From assembly GCF_023573145.1 (NCBI RefSeq), contig NZ_CP097638.1, positions 65,638-129,637 of the forward strand: a stretch of DNA of 64,000 bases. The letters are read 5' to 3'. This DNA is from Aquincola tertiaricarbonis (lineage in GTDB: Bacteria > Pseudomonadota > Gammaproteobacteria > Burkholderiales > Burkholderiaceae_C). The notes beneath the pieces were generated by a model. The model saw only the letters and a list, made by a program, of their open reading frames with translations. It had not been told where the DNA came from and made no database searches. The stretch's first letter is position 1. The number at the start of each line of letters is the position of its first letter. A program made the translations under genes and the position numbers. Positions 20,578 through 30,964 of the stretch are shown piece after piece.

Positions 20578-21861
20578 ATGCACCGAGGAAATTTCATTGC
20601 GAACGCACGCTGGCGAAACACGGCCGGCGCGATCTTGACGTTGGCGCTCAGCGCCGTCTCCGCAGGGGCATTGGCGCAGACCCCTGCGAAGCCTGAACGC
20701 CTGACCTTGAGCCAGGCCTTTGAGGCCGCCTGGGCCAGGCAACCTGAAGTGGCTGCGCTGACGGCACGCCGCGAAGCGACCCGCGCGCAGCAGCAGGCTG
20801 CAGCGTCCTGGACCCCAGAACCTGTGGCAGTGGAACTGACCGGCAAGACCGACCGCCTGAACCGCAATCTGGGCACCCGCGAGTACGAGGCAGCCCTGGC
20901 CATTCCGCTGTGGTTGCCGGGTGAGCGGGGGCGCAGCCAGGCCCTGGCCCAGGCCGAAGGCCGTGCCGTCGAAAGCCGGTCCTTGGCAGCCCAATTGCGC
21001 GTGGCCGCCAGCGTGCGGGATGCCTGGTGGAACTGGCAACGCGCTCGCGCCGAGGCTGCCACTGCGCAAGGCCAGCTCGACAGCGCGCAGCGGATTGCGG
21101 CCGATGTGGGCAAGCGCCTCAAGGCCGGCGATCTGGCCCAGGCCGACCAGCACCAGGCTGACGGCGCGGTTGCCGCCGCACAGGCGGCGGTGGCGCAAGC
21201 GGACGCTGCCGTGATCGTGGCCGAGCAGTCGCTGCGCACCTTGGTGGCGTCGCCCGCCGTGGACTTCAAGGCCAGCCCGGCCGATCCGGGTGCCGAGCCA
21301 GTGCCCGATGCGGCAGTGAATGATCTGGACGCACACGGTGAACTCTTGGCATTGAAGGACCGCGCTGCCGTGGCCGAAGGCACTGCCGCCTTGGCTGCCA
21401 CGCAGTCACGCGCCAACCCCGAGCTGACGGTCGCTACCACGCGCGACCGTGGCGCCTCAGGCGAGGCTTGGCAACAGACCTTCACCGTGGGTGTGCGCAT
21501 CCCCTTCGGGGCGGGCCCGCGCCACGACGCTCGCACCGCCGCGGCCAGGGCCGAGACGCTGGAACTGCAGGCGCAGCTGAACCTGGAACGGGCCCGCCTG
21601 GCCGGCGAGCGTGACGCGGCCAAGGCCCGCGCCGACGGGGCGAGGCTGCAATTGGCCGCTGCCGACCGCCGGGCGCAACTGGCTCGTGAGTCCCGCGGCT
21701 TCTTCGACAAGTCCTTCCGCATGGGCGAGACCGACTTACCCACGCGGCTGCGCATCGAGGCTGAGGCCGCCGAGGCCGACCGCCAAGCCGCACGCGCACG
21801 GATCGAATTGGCCGCCTCCATCTCCGCCTGGCGCCAGGCGCTCGGGCTGCTGCCGCAATGA
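20578..21861 (+). CDS. czcC: CzcC-type outer-membrane factor
   Basis: A 427-aa TolC-family protein. A signal peptide ends near ALAQTPAKP (residue 34). Long Ala/Gln/Arg-rich helices in two repeats follow, with no large insertions. It forms the outer-membrane duct of the CzcCBA trans-envelope pump. ATG 20578 has TGGAG 7 bp upstream; the TTG at 20554 would add residues before the signal peptide and is not needed. It ends 4 bp into the longer frame of the next gene, which is probably translated from its own ATG at 21924. Confidence 0.9.
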   Translation: MHRGNFIANARWRNTAGAILTLALSAVSAGALAQTPAKPERLTLSQAFEAAWARQPEVAALTARREATRAQQQAAASWTPEPVAVELTGKTDRLNRNLGTREYEAALAIPLWLPGERGRSQALAQAEGRAVESRSLAAQLRVAASVRDAWWNWQRARAEAATAQGQLDSAQRIAADVGKRLKAGDLAQADQHQADGAVAAAQAAVAQADAAVIVAEQSLRTLVASPAVDFKASPADPGAEPVPDAAVNDLDAHGELLALKDRAAVAEGTAALAATQSRANPELTVATTRDRGASGEAWQQTFTVGVRIPFGAGPRHDARTAAARAETLELQAQLNLERARLAGERDAAKARADGARLQLAAADRRAQLARESRGFFDKSFRMGETDLPTRLRIEAEAAEADRQAARARIELAASISAWRQALGLLPQ

Positions 21862-21923
21862 GGGCCGTCGCGGCACCGGTACTGCCGAGCGAGCCATCGA
21901 ACAACGACTTTGGAAATTCCGCC

Positions 21924-22484
21924 ATGAAACACTCCTCCACATTGGCTGCGATCCCGCTCGCAGCCCTTCTCTTCTTGACGACGCCAGGGGCCATGGCCGG
22001 TGACGGCCACGACCATGGTGCCGCTGCACCTGCGGCCACTGGGCCAGCCTTGCCCAGGTTCGCCGCGGTCTCGGACGTGTTCGAGCTGGTGGGCGTGCTC
22101 AACGGCAAGCAAATCACGCTTTACCTCGACCGCACCGCCGACAACAGCCCGGTCACCGAAGCCCAGATCGAACTCGAGGTCGCTGGCAAGAAGTTCAAGG
22201 CCGCCAAGCAAGGCAGCGACGAGTTCGAAGTCGTGTTGCCTGAAGCCCCTAAGCCCGGTGCGCTGCCGATCACGGCCACGGTGACGGCCGGGGCCGACAG
22301 CGACCTGCTGGCCGGCGAGCTCGACATCCATGAAGCGGCGCATGCCGACGAGGCTGAGCACAGCCATTCGTGGAAGGAGTACGCCGGTTGGGCGTTGGGG
22401 GGCATTGCCGCGCTGGCGGTGTTGTTGACGGTGGGCCGGCGCGTGATGCGCTCGCGCCAAGTTCGCATGGGGGGTGCAGCATGA
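21924..22484 (+). CDS. exported protein between czcC and czcB
   Basis: A 186-aa protein. A signal peptide (MKHSSTLAAIPLAALLFLTT) is followed by a short His motif (GDGHDHG), a beta-rich domain (FELVGVLNGKQITLYLDRT, about 48-130), an Asp/His segment (HEAAHADEAEHSHSW) and a C-terminal transmembrane helix with a basic tail. The domain resembles the N-terminal region found on some CzcB adaptors, so this could be a detached, membrane-anchored metal-binding piece of the pump. Its stop overlaps the czcB start (ATGA at 22481). No established function is known to me. Confidence 0.75.
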   Translation: MKHSSTLAAIPLAALLFLTTPGAMAGDGHDHGAAAPAATGPALPRFAAVSDVFELVGVLNGKQITLYLDRTADNSPVTEAQIELEVAGKKFKAAKQGSDEFEVVLPEAPKPGALPITATVTAGADSDLLAGELDIHEAAHADEAEHSHSWKEYAGWALGGIAALAVLLTVGRRVMRSRQVRMGGAA

Positions 22485-23611
22485 AGCGCGCTTTGAATCT
22501 GAAGCAGCTGCGGCTGGGCGTCCTGGCCAGCGTTGTGATGGTGCTGTGCGCCACGCCGTTGGCCCAGGCTGGCGAAGGCCATGACCATGGTGGCGGTGGC
22601 GCCGCGCCCAGTGCCAACGGGCCGCAACGCCTGCCTGACGGCAGTGTGTTCCTGCCCAAGCCCGCGCAGCGCCAGCTGGGCGTGCGCACGCTGACCACGG
22701 CCGAAGCTGAGTTGCCACGCTCGGTGGAACTCGCCGGCAAGGTGCTGATGGACCCGAACGCCGGTGGCAAGGTGCAGCCGTTGAACGCAGGCCGCATCGA
22801 GCCCGGCCCGCGCGGCCTGCCCAATCCGGGCCAGGCGGTGCGCAAGGGCGAGGTGCTCGCGTACGTCGTGCCTTCGACGGCACCCATCGAGCGCTCCAAC
22901 CAGTCGTCGCAATTGGCCGAACTGCGGGCCGCCAAGTCGCTGGCCGACAAGCGCGTGGCGCGCCTGAAGGAACTGGCGGACACGGTGCCGCGCAAGGACA
23001 TCGAGGCCGCCGAGAGTGAATCCGCCAGCCTGACCGAGCGCATCGCCGCCATCGGTGGCGGCCTGGCCACCCGTGAAGCCCTGGTGGCGCCTGTGTCGGG
23101 CGTCATCGCCTCTGCGCATGCGGTGGCGGGCCAGGTGGTCGATGCGCGAGAGCTGGTCTTCGAGATCGTCGACCCGAGTCGCTTGCGCATCGAGGCCCTG
23201 GCCTTTGATCCGGCGCTGGCGGCCAACGTCGGCAGCGCCACATTGGCCATTGGCGACAAGCGCGTGCCGCTGGACTTCACGGGCGCAGCGCGCAGCCTTC
23301 GCGAGCAAGCACTTCCGTTGGGTTTCCGCGCCCAAGGTGCAGCCCTCGACAGCCTGGCCGTGGGCCAGCCGGTGCGCGTGTTCGTGCAGACCAAGGACAA
23401 GGTCAAGGGCCTGGCCGTCCCGGTTGCCTCGTTGATGAAGAACCCGGCGAACCAGACCATCGTCTGGGTCAAGTCAGGGCCTGAACGCTTCGAGCCCCGC
23501 ACCGTGACGACGGAGTCTTTGGACGGCGTCAGCGTGTCAGTGACCGCCGGCCTGAAGGCCGGTGACCGCGTGGCCACGCAAGGCGCCACCTTGATCAACC
23601 AGGTGCGCTGA
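22481..23611 (+). CDS. czcB: CzcB-type periplasmic adaptor
   Basis: A 376-aa membrane-fusion protein with a signal peptide (about 1-29, LAQAGEGHDHGGGG). The HDHG motif just after the cleavage site is followed by a first barrel-sandwich half (LPKPAQRQLGVRTL), an alpha-hairpin (about 140-190), the second sandwich half (EALVAPVSGVIASAHAV) and a beta-barrel. It links CzcA to CzcC. It is shorter than classical CzcB, which fits the separation of an accessory domain into the preceding gene. The start overlaps that gene's stop, and czcA begins 1 bp after its stop. Confidence 0.91.
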   Translation: MKRALNLKQLRLGVLASVVMVLCATPLAQAGEGHDHGGGGAAPSANGPQRLPDGSVFLPKPAQRQLGVRTLTTAEAELPRSVELAGKVLMDPNAGGKVQPLNAGRIEPGPRGLPNPGQAVRKGEVLAYVVPSTAPIERSNQSSQLAELRAAKSLADKRVARLKELADTVPRKDIEAAESESASLTERIAAIGGGLATREALVAPVSGVIASAHAVAGQVVDARELVFEIVDPSRLRIEALAFDPALAANVGSATLAIGDKRVPLDFTGAARSLREQALPLGFRAQGAALDSLAVGQPVRVFVQTKDKVKGLAVPVASLMKNPANQTIVWVKSGPERFEPRTVTTESLDGVSVSVTAGLKAGDRVATQGATLINQVR

Positions 23612-23612
23612 C

Positions 23613-26732
<3,120 letters not shown>

Positions 26733-26798
26733 TCCCTCTGGTGGCGAGTTCGCCCGCCACCCCGTTTCTCCCCAACGTACTCTCTCGAAAGGACTCCC

Positions 26799-27179
26799 AT
26801 GAACAAGCAAGCCCTCCTCGCCGCCCTGGCACTGAGCCTGGCCGGCTCAGCATTTGCCGCTGGTGACCACAGCCACGAACACAAGCCCATGCACGGCGGC
26901 GTGGTCGTCGAGGTCAAGGACATGGACTATGAGCTGGTGGCCAAGCCCGCCGCCATCCAGCTGCACCTGCGCGACCACGGCAAGCCTGCCGATGTGGCCA
27001 AGGCCAGCGCCAAGCTGACCTTGCTGAACGGCACCGAGAAGCAAGAGGTCGAGCTGAAGCCGGCGGGTGACAAGCTGGAAGCCACCGGCAGCTTCAAGGT
27101 CGGGCCCGGAACCAAGGCCGTCGCCGTCGTCACCATCGGCGGCAAGCCCGCCGGCACGGTGCGCTTCGCGCTGAAGTAA
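26799..27179 (+). CDS. small exported protein of czc cluster
   Basis: A 126-aa protein. A signal peptide (MNKQALLAALALSLAGSAFA) leads to an N-terminal His motif (GDHSHEHKPMHGG) and a compact beta-rich domain ending GTVRFALK. ATG 26799 follows AAAGGA (26787-26792) and lies 66 bp after czcA. The HxHxH arrangement and location suggest a periplasmic divalent-metal buffer or chaperone that feeds the Czc pump, comparable in role to CusF. I do not recognise a named family with certainty. Confidence 0.75.
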   Translation: MNKQALLAALALSLAGSAFAAGDHSHEHKPMHGGVVVEVKDMDYELVAKPAAIQLHLRDHGKPADVAKASAKLTLLNGTEKQEVELKPAGDKLEATGSFKVGPGTKAVAVVTIGGKPAGTVRFALK

Positions 27180-27190
27180 CGGGAGATGCC

Positions 27191-27745
27191 ATGAACCAAC
27201 CCCGTCTTGTCCATCGCAGAAGCTTGCTCACCGGCCTGTTGGCAGTCGGGTTGGTTCCTTTGGCAGGCTGCATGAGCAAGCCCGTGCGCCCCGCAAACGC
27301 AGATGGCACCTACTGCTATGCCGTCGGCAGGTCGCTCAGCCGCAAGCTCACCTGCACGACCGCGCCGATCCCGTCGCAGCAGGTCGAGGCAGAGGCCAAG
27401 CGGTTTGAAGCCACACCGGGCTTGCTCACCGTCTACGTCGTGCGCAAGCGCTGGGGGGATGCCAGGAATGTGGTGCGGCTGACAGTGGACCGTGACCCGG
27501 CCGTCGCCACGGTGCCCGAGTCGTTCGCGCGGCTGCGCCTCAAGCCCGGCGCACACCAGATGGTGGCGGAGTGGGACGAAGGTCGCGCGGCCCTGGACAT
27601 CACCGGCAAGGCAGGCGAGGTGGTGTTCGTTGAACTGATCGGCTCGGTCTGGTCGTGGGGTAGCAGCTACCGGCTGGAGAGCGGCAACCCCGCGGAATCG
27701 CGTGCGCGCGCTTTGGGGTTGCGGCTGGTGGCCGATATCGGCTGA
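27191..27745 (+). CDS. DUF2846-like lipoprotein
   Basis: A 184-aa lipoprotein with a basic N-terminus and a lipobox (PLAGC, Cys at about 27). The beta-sandwich-like domain contains LLTVYVVRKRWGDARN, RLKPGAHQMVAEWD and ITGKAGEVVFVELIG, matching the DUF2846 layout. Function of the family is unknown. It starts 11 bp after the preceding small exported protein with GGAG before ATG 27191, so it belongs to the czc transcript. A structural role at the outer or inner membrane is inferred from the lipid anchor only. Confidence 0.78.
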   Translation: MNQPRLVHRRSLLTGLLAVGLVPLAGCMSKPVRPANADGTYCYAVGRSLSRKLTCTTAPIPSQQVEAEAKRFEATPGLLTVYVVRKRWGDARNVVRLTVDRDPAVATVPESFARLRLKPGAHQMVAEWDEGRAALDITGKAGEVVFVELIGSVWSWGSSYRLESGNPAESRARALGLRLVADIG

Positions 27746-27763
27746 TTTGACAATCTGCCTGCG

Positions 27764-28015
27764 ATGCGAAAGCAGATTCCGGATGCGGACATCGCGCAGC
27801 TCATGCTGTGGATCTGGATTGTCGTCGTGCTCGTGGCCATTGCGCTCTTCGCGCTGTGGCGGCGATGGCGGAAGGCGCATCCTCCACCCACGATCCCGCC
27901 CAAGCTTGCCTACAGTCAAACGCTGGGCAAGCGATTGGCCACCGGCCGTCGAGGCGTCGGCAAAACCAAAAGCAAACGCGGGCCACCAGTGTCTGGTGGC
28001 CCGCGCGGCGGGTGA
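27764..28015 (+). CDS. small single-pass membrane protein
   Basis: An 83-aa predicted protein with one transmembrane helix (LMLWIWIVVVLVAIALFALW, about 13-32) followed by a basic cytoplasmic tail. It begins 18 bp after the lipoprotein stop and has no recognised family. Its last 13 codons contain a strong hairpin (27977-28005) that looks like a terminator. The coding capacity of the end may therefore be incidental. The membrane helix and operon position favour a real gene, at moderate confidence. Confidence 0.5.
   Translation: MRKQIPDADIAQLMLWIWIVVVLVAIALFALWRRWRKAHPPPTIPPKLAYSQTLGKRLATGRRGVGKTKSKRGPPVSGGPRGG
27977..28005. terminator. strong hairpin between czc cluster and convergent gene
   Basis: CGCGGGCCACCAG (27977-27989), loop TGT, and CTGGTGGCCCGCG (27993-28005) form a perfect 13-bp stem. 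It lies in the 3' end of the 83-aa ORF, 25 bp before the 3' end of the convergent DUF4148 gene. It is suitable as a bidirectional terminator. Confidence 0.7.
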
Positions 28016-28029
28016 AGACAGACGGTGTA

Positions 28030-28365
28030 TCAGCCGCCGGTCTGAAGCGCCAGGCGAGCACGGCGCTCTTCGGCGGGCTCATTGAGCATCTCGTCGATCA
28101 CCTGCTGGCGGGTCTTCGCGGGGCCGATGGCCTTTTGCGGCAGCGGTGCGTTGCGCTGAATCAGCGCCAGGGTGCCGTCCTTGCGCGCAGCCTCGATCTC
28201 GGCCAGCACCTCAGCGCGCGTTTTCGTGCTCTTCCAGTGGTCGGGATGCTCGGTGTAGCCCCTCTCATTCGAGGCTGGGTGGTACAGCGAATTGGCCTGC
28301 GCAACCATGGGCAGACCCATGGCCAGAGCAACAACGGAGAGAGCGGCGTGTTTGCGGATGTTCAT
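28030..28365 (-). CDS. DUF4148-family exported protein
   Basis: A 111-aa protein. A signal peptide (MNIRKHAALSVVALAMGLPM, cleavage after AQA) precedes the DUF4148 region with KTRAEVLAEIEAARKDG and a second KTRQQVIDEMLNEP repeat. This small family is characteristic of Burkholderiales and is often found beside heavy-metal two-component genes; its function is unknown. Start 28365 is chosen because the signal peptide begins there. It is divergent from the response-regulator gene (155 bp apart), so a shared regulated promoter region is likely. Confidence 0.85.
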   Translation of the reverse strand: MNIRKHAALSVVALAMGLPMVAQANSLYHPASNERGYTEHPDHWKSTKTRAEVLAEIEAARKDGTLALIQRNAPLPQKAIGPAKTRQQVIDEMLNEPAEERRARLALQTGG

Positions 28366-28519
28366 GGTCCTGATTCCTTTGTGAAGTGGCCGTCGACCTT
28401 GTGTCGCGGCATGCCTGAGGGCATGGACATGACTGTAGAAATTCGCCCCCAACAGAGATGGGACCAACACATGACAGAACGGCCATGTTCAGGCCGCTCC
28501 AGTTGAAGGCGTGAGGAAC

Positions 28520-29206
28520 ATGAAACTCCTGGTGGTCGAAGACGAGATCAAGCTGGCCGAGTACCTGCGCAAGGGGCTGGGCGAAGAGGGCTATGTCGTG
28601 GAGCTGGCGCACAACGGCGTCGATGGCCTGCATCTGGCGATGCAAGGCAGCCACGACCTGATCGTGCTGGACAGCATGCTGCCCGGCATCGACGGTCTGG
28701 GCGTGCTGGCGGCCTTGCGGCAGAGCAAGCAGACCCCCGTGCTGATGCTCACCGCTCGCCAGCGTGTGGAAGACCGCGTCAAGGGCTTGCAAGCCGGGGC
28801 CGACGACTACCTGCTCAAGCCGTTTGCGTTCTCCGAACTCGTGGCGCGGATACAGGTGCTGCTGCGCCGAGCGCGCCCAACGCGCGAACCTGAGGGGGCA
28901 ACAGTCCTTGGCCTGGCCGACCTGGAGCTGGACCTTGTTCGGCGCAAGGCCACCCGGGCTGGCAGAAGGCTCGATCTCACGGCCAAGGAGTTCGTGCTGT
29001 TGACGCTGCTGCTGCGCCGCCAGGGGGAGGTGCTGTCCCGCACCGAGATTGCCGAGCAGGTGTGGGACATCAATTTCGACAGCGCCACCAACGTCATCGA
29101 CGTGGCGGTGCGCAGATTGCGCGGCAAGCTCGATGCGCCCTTCGAGCGCCCCTTGCTGCACACGGCGCGTGGCATGGGCTACGTTCTGGAGGCGCGCGAC
29201 GAATGA
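28520..29206 (+). CDS. heavy-metal response regulator, OmpR class (CzcR/CusR-like)
   Basis: A 228-aa cytoplasmic transcription factor. The receiver domain (1-115) carries acidic residues E7/D8, phospho-acceptor D51 ([10 protein letters not shown]) and K102 (LLKPF). The winged-helix DNA-binding domain (about 130-225) contains [15 protein letters not shown] and the recognition region [18 protein letters not shown] 28520 follows GAGG. The stop overlaps the kinase start (ATGA). By position it most probably controls the czc operon and the divergent DUF4148 gene; control of cus genes cannot be excluded. Confidence 0.92.
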   Translation: MKLLVVEDEIKLAEYLRKGLGEEGYVVELAHNGVDGLHLAMQGSHDLIVLDSMLPGIDGLGVLAALRQSKQTPVLMLTARQRVEDRVKGLQAGADDYLLKPFAFSELVARIQVLLRRARPTREPEGATVLGLADLELDLVRRKATRAGRRLDLTAKEFVLLTLLLRRQGEVLSRTEIAEQVWDINFDSATNVIDVAVRRLRGKLDAPFERPLLHTARGMGYVLEARDE

Positions 29207-30567
29207 GCAGAAGCCGTGTCGGCTCGCTAGGTCGACGGTTGTCGATCTGGCTGGCACTGCAGAGCTTGACGGGCCTCTCAGTGGTTTGCGTGGCGGTCTA
29301 CGCTGTCACGCACATGAACTTCGAGGCCAGGCAATCTGAGGCTCTCGCGCAGAAACAGGCTCAGGTGCGGCACCTGCTGACCGAGCCAGCTTCGCGTGAT
29401 GACCCGGCCGTGTTGACCCACAAGCTGGATGATTTTTTCATCGGTCACCAGGAACTGAGCCTTTTGCTGCAGAGGCCGGATGGCAGCGTTTACTACCAGC
29501 GCACAGGCGGGGTCGCATCGAGCAATTTGCGCCAAGCCCATTTTGAAGTGGCTGCGCTGGCCACCGCGCCGCTGCCACTGACTGCCATCCTGACGCTGGA
29601 CACCGACGAAGACCATCAATTGCTGCGCCGGTTGGCATTCACGTTGTTGGCGGCCGCGCTGGCCGGGGCCGCCTTGGGTTCGGCCGGTGGCTTTGTTTTG
29701 GTACGCCTGGGCTTGCGCCCGGTGCGTGAGCTGGTGGAGCAGACACGCAGGCTGGCGGCCGACACCTTGCATCGGCGCCTGGATGGTTCCGGCCAGGCCG
29801 AGGAGCTCGAACCGCTGATTGCGCAGTTCAACGACCTGCTGGGTCGGCTGTCGCTGGCCTATGAGCAGCTGGAGGGCTTCAATGCCGATGTCGCCCATGA
29901 ACTGTGCACCCCGCTCGCCACCTTGATCGGCAGCACGGAGCTGGCCTTGCGCAAGGCCCGTGGTGCCGATGAGCTGCGTGAGGTGCTCGGCTCGAACCTG
30001 GAGGAATTGCAGCGCCTCGCGGGCATCGTGCAGGACATGCTGTTCTTGTCCCAGTCTGATCGGGGCAGCTCGGCCCGCCGTGTGGCCACGGCCAGCCTGG
30101 CTGCGTTGGCGCAGCGGGTGGCGGAATACCACGATGCCGCGTTGGACGAGGCCGGTCTCCAGGTCGAGGTGGTCGGTGACGCCGCCGGAGAGTTCGACCT
30201 GCCGCTGCTGCAACGCGCCCTGTCCAACCTGGTGGCCAATGCCACGCGCTACGCCGACCGTGGGACGAGCATCCGCATCGACATTTCCGAGGCAGCCCCT
30301 GGGGCGCTGCGGGTGGTGGTGGTCAACCAAGGTACCACCATCGAACCCGGGCACCTGCCGCGGCTCTTCGACCGCTTCTTCCGTGGTGACCGGGCCCGCA
30401 GCGGCGCCCATCAGAACCATGGGCTGGGCCTGGCCATCGTCGCCGCGATCGCACGCATGCACGGCGGGCAGCCGTTTGCGAGGTCAGCAGATGGCGTCAC
30501 ATCGATCGGCTTGACCTTGCTGCGCGCGCCAGGCGCGGGCAGTCCGTCACCGAATTCGGGGGCCTGA
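29203..30567 (+). CDS. heavy-metal sensor histidine kinase (CzcS/CusS-like)
   Basis: A 454-aa membrane kinase. Transmembrane helices lie near 13-36 and 144-168 and flank a periplasmic sensor of about 105 residues. A HAMP linker (about 169-222), a HisKA box with H232, and an ATPase domain with N-box [13 protein letters not shown]-box FDRFFRG and G-box GLGLAIV follow. The H-box reads HELCTPL; family members nearly always have HELRTPL, so Arg is replaced by Cys at 235, directly beside the phospho-His. Whether this adds redox or metal sensitivity is unknown. Confidence 0.91.
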   Translation: MSRSRVGSLGRRLSIWLALQSLTGLSVVCVAVYAVTHMNFEARQSEALAQKQAQVRHLLTEPASRDDPAVLTHKLDDFFIGHQELSLLLQRPDGSVYYQRTGGVASSNLRQAHFEVAALATAPLPLTAILTLDTDEDHQLLRRLAFTLLAAALAGAALGSAGGFVLVRLGLRPVRELVEQTRRLAADTLHRRLDGSGQAEELEPLIAQFNDLLGRLSLAYEQLEGFNADVAHELCTPLATLIGSTELALRKARGADELREVLGSNLEELQRLAGIVQDMLFLSQSDRGSSARRVATASLAALAQRVAEYHDAALDEAGLQVEVVGDAAGEFDLPLLQRALSNLVANATRYADRGTSIRIDISEAAPGALRVVVVNQGTTIEPGHLPRLFDRFFRGDRARSGAHQNHGLGLAIVAAIARMHGGQPFARSADGVTSIGLTLLRAPGAGSPSPNSGA

Positions 30568-30598
30568 CTGTCCTGAGGTGCCGGCCGCAGGGCCAGCC

Positions 30599-30616
30599 AA
30601 GCCCTTGTCAGGGCTT
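30599..30616. terminator. short bidirectional hairpin between kinase and DUF3703 gene
   Basis: AAGCCCT (30599-30605), loop TGTC, AGGGCTT (30610-30616). It overlaps the stop codon of the minus-strand DUF3703 gene and lies 32 bp after the kinase stop, the expected place to end both convergent transcripts. The stem is only 7 bp. Confidence 0.4.
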
Positions 30617-30964
30617 GTCGTCGTGCAGCAGATGCGCCATGTCAGGCGGCAAGGCCATCGGTTCGAACGGGCTGACGTCGGATGTGCCGATGTTGCCCAA
30701 CGGCAGGCGGCCGCTCAGGTGCCCGATGGGTGTGAGCACCAGGCGCAGAAGTTGCCCACGGAGTTCGCGGCCGTCACGCAGTGCCCAGGCGGCACGCAGC
30801 ATCAGCAGGTGCACGCGCAGGTGGAGGCCGATGTCCCGCTGACCGAGCACATGGGCGCGCTGCAGCAAAGGCATCGCGGCCATCGGCTGCGCTGCAGCGA
30901 GGTGATGCCTGGCTTCGGCCATGGCGGCAGCGAAGGCCATTGCGCGTTGAGAGCCGGGCGTCAT
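30608..30964 (-). CDS. DUF3703-family protein downstream of cadA
   Basis: A 118-aa cytoplasmic protein. It contains ARHHLAAAQPMAAMPLLQRA, HVLGQRDIGLHLRVHLLML, and a C-terminal GNIGTSDVSPFEPMALPPDM segment characteristic of DUF3703 proteins that neighbour Zn/Cd/Co exporters. ATG 30964 overlaps the cadA stop, so translation is coupled. The conserved His residues hint at metal contact, but no biochemical role is known. The longer upstream frame is just the shadow of cadA. Confidence 0.85.
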   Translation of the reverse strand: MTPGSQRAMAFAAAMAEARHHLAAAQPMAAMPLLQRAHVLGQRDIGLHLRVHLLMLRAAWALRDGRELRGQLLRLVLTPIGHLSGRLPLGNIGTSDVSPFEPMALPPDMAHLLHDDKP

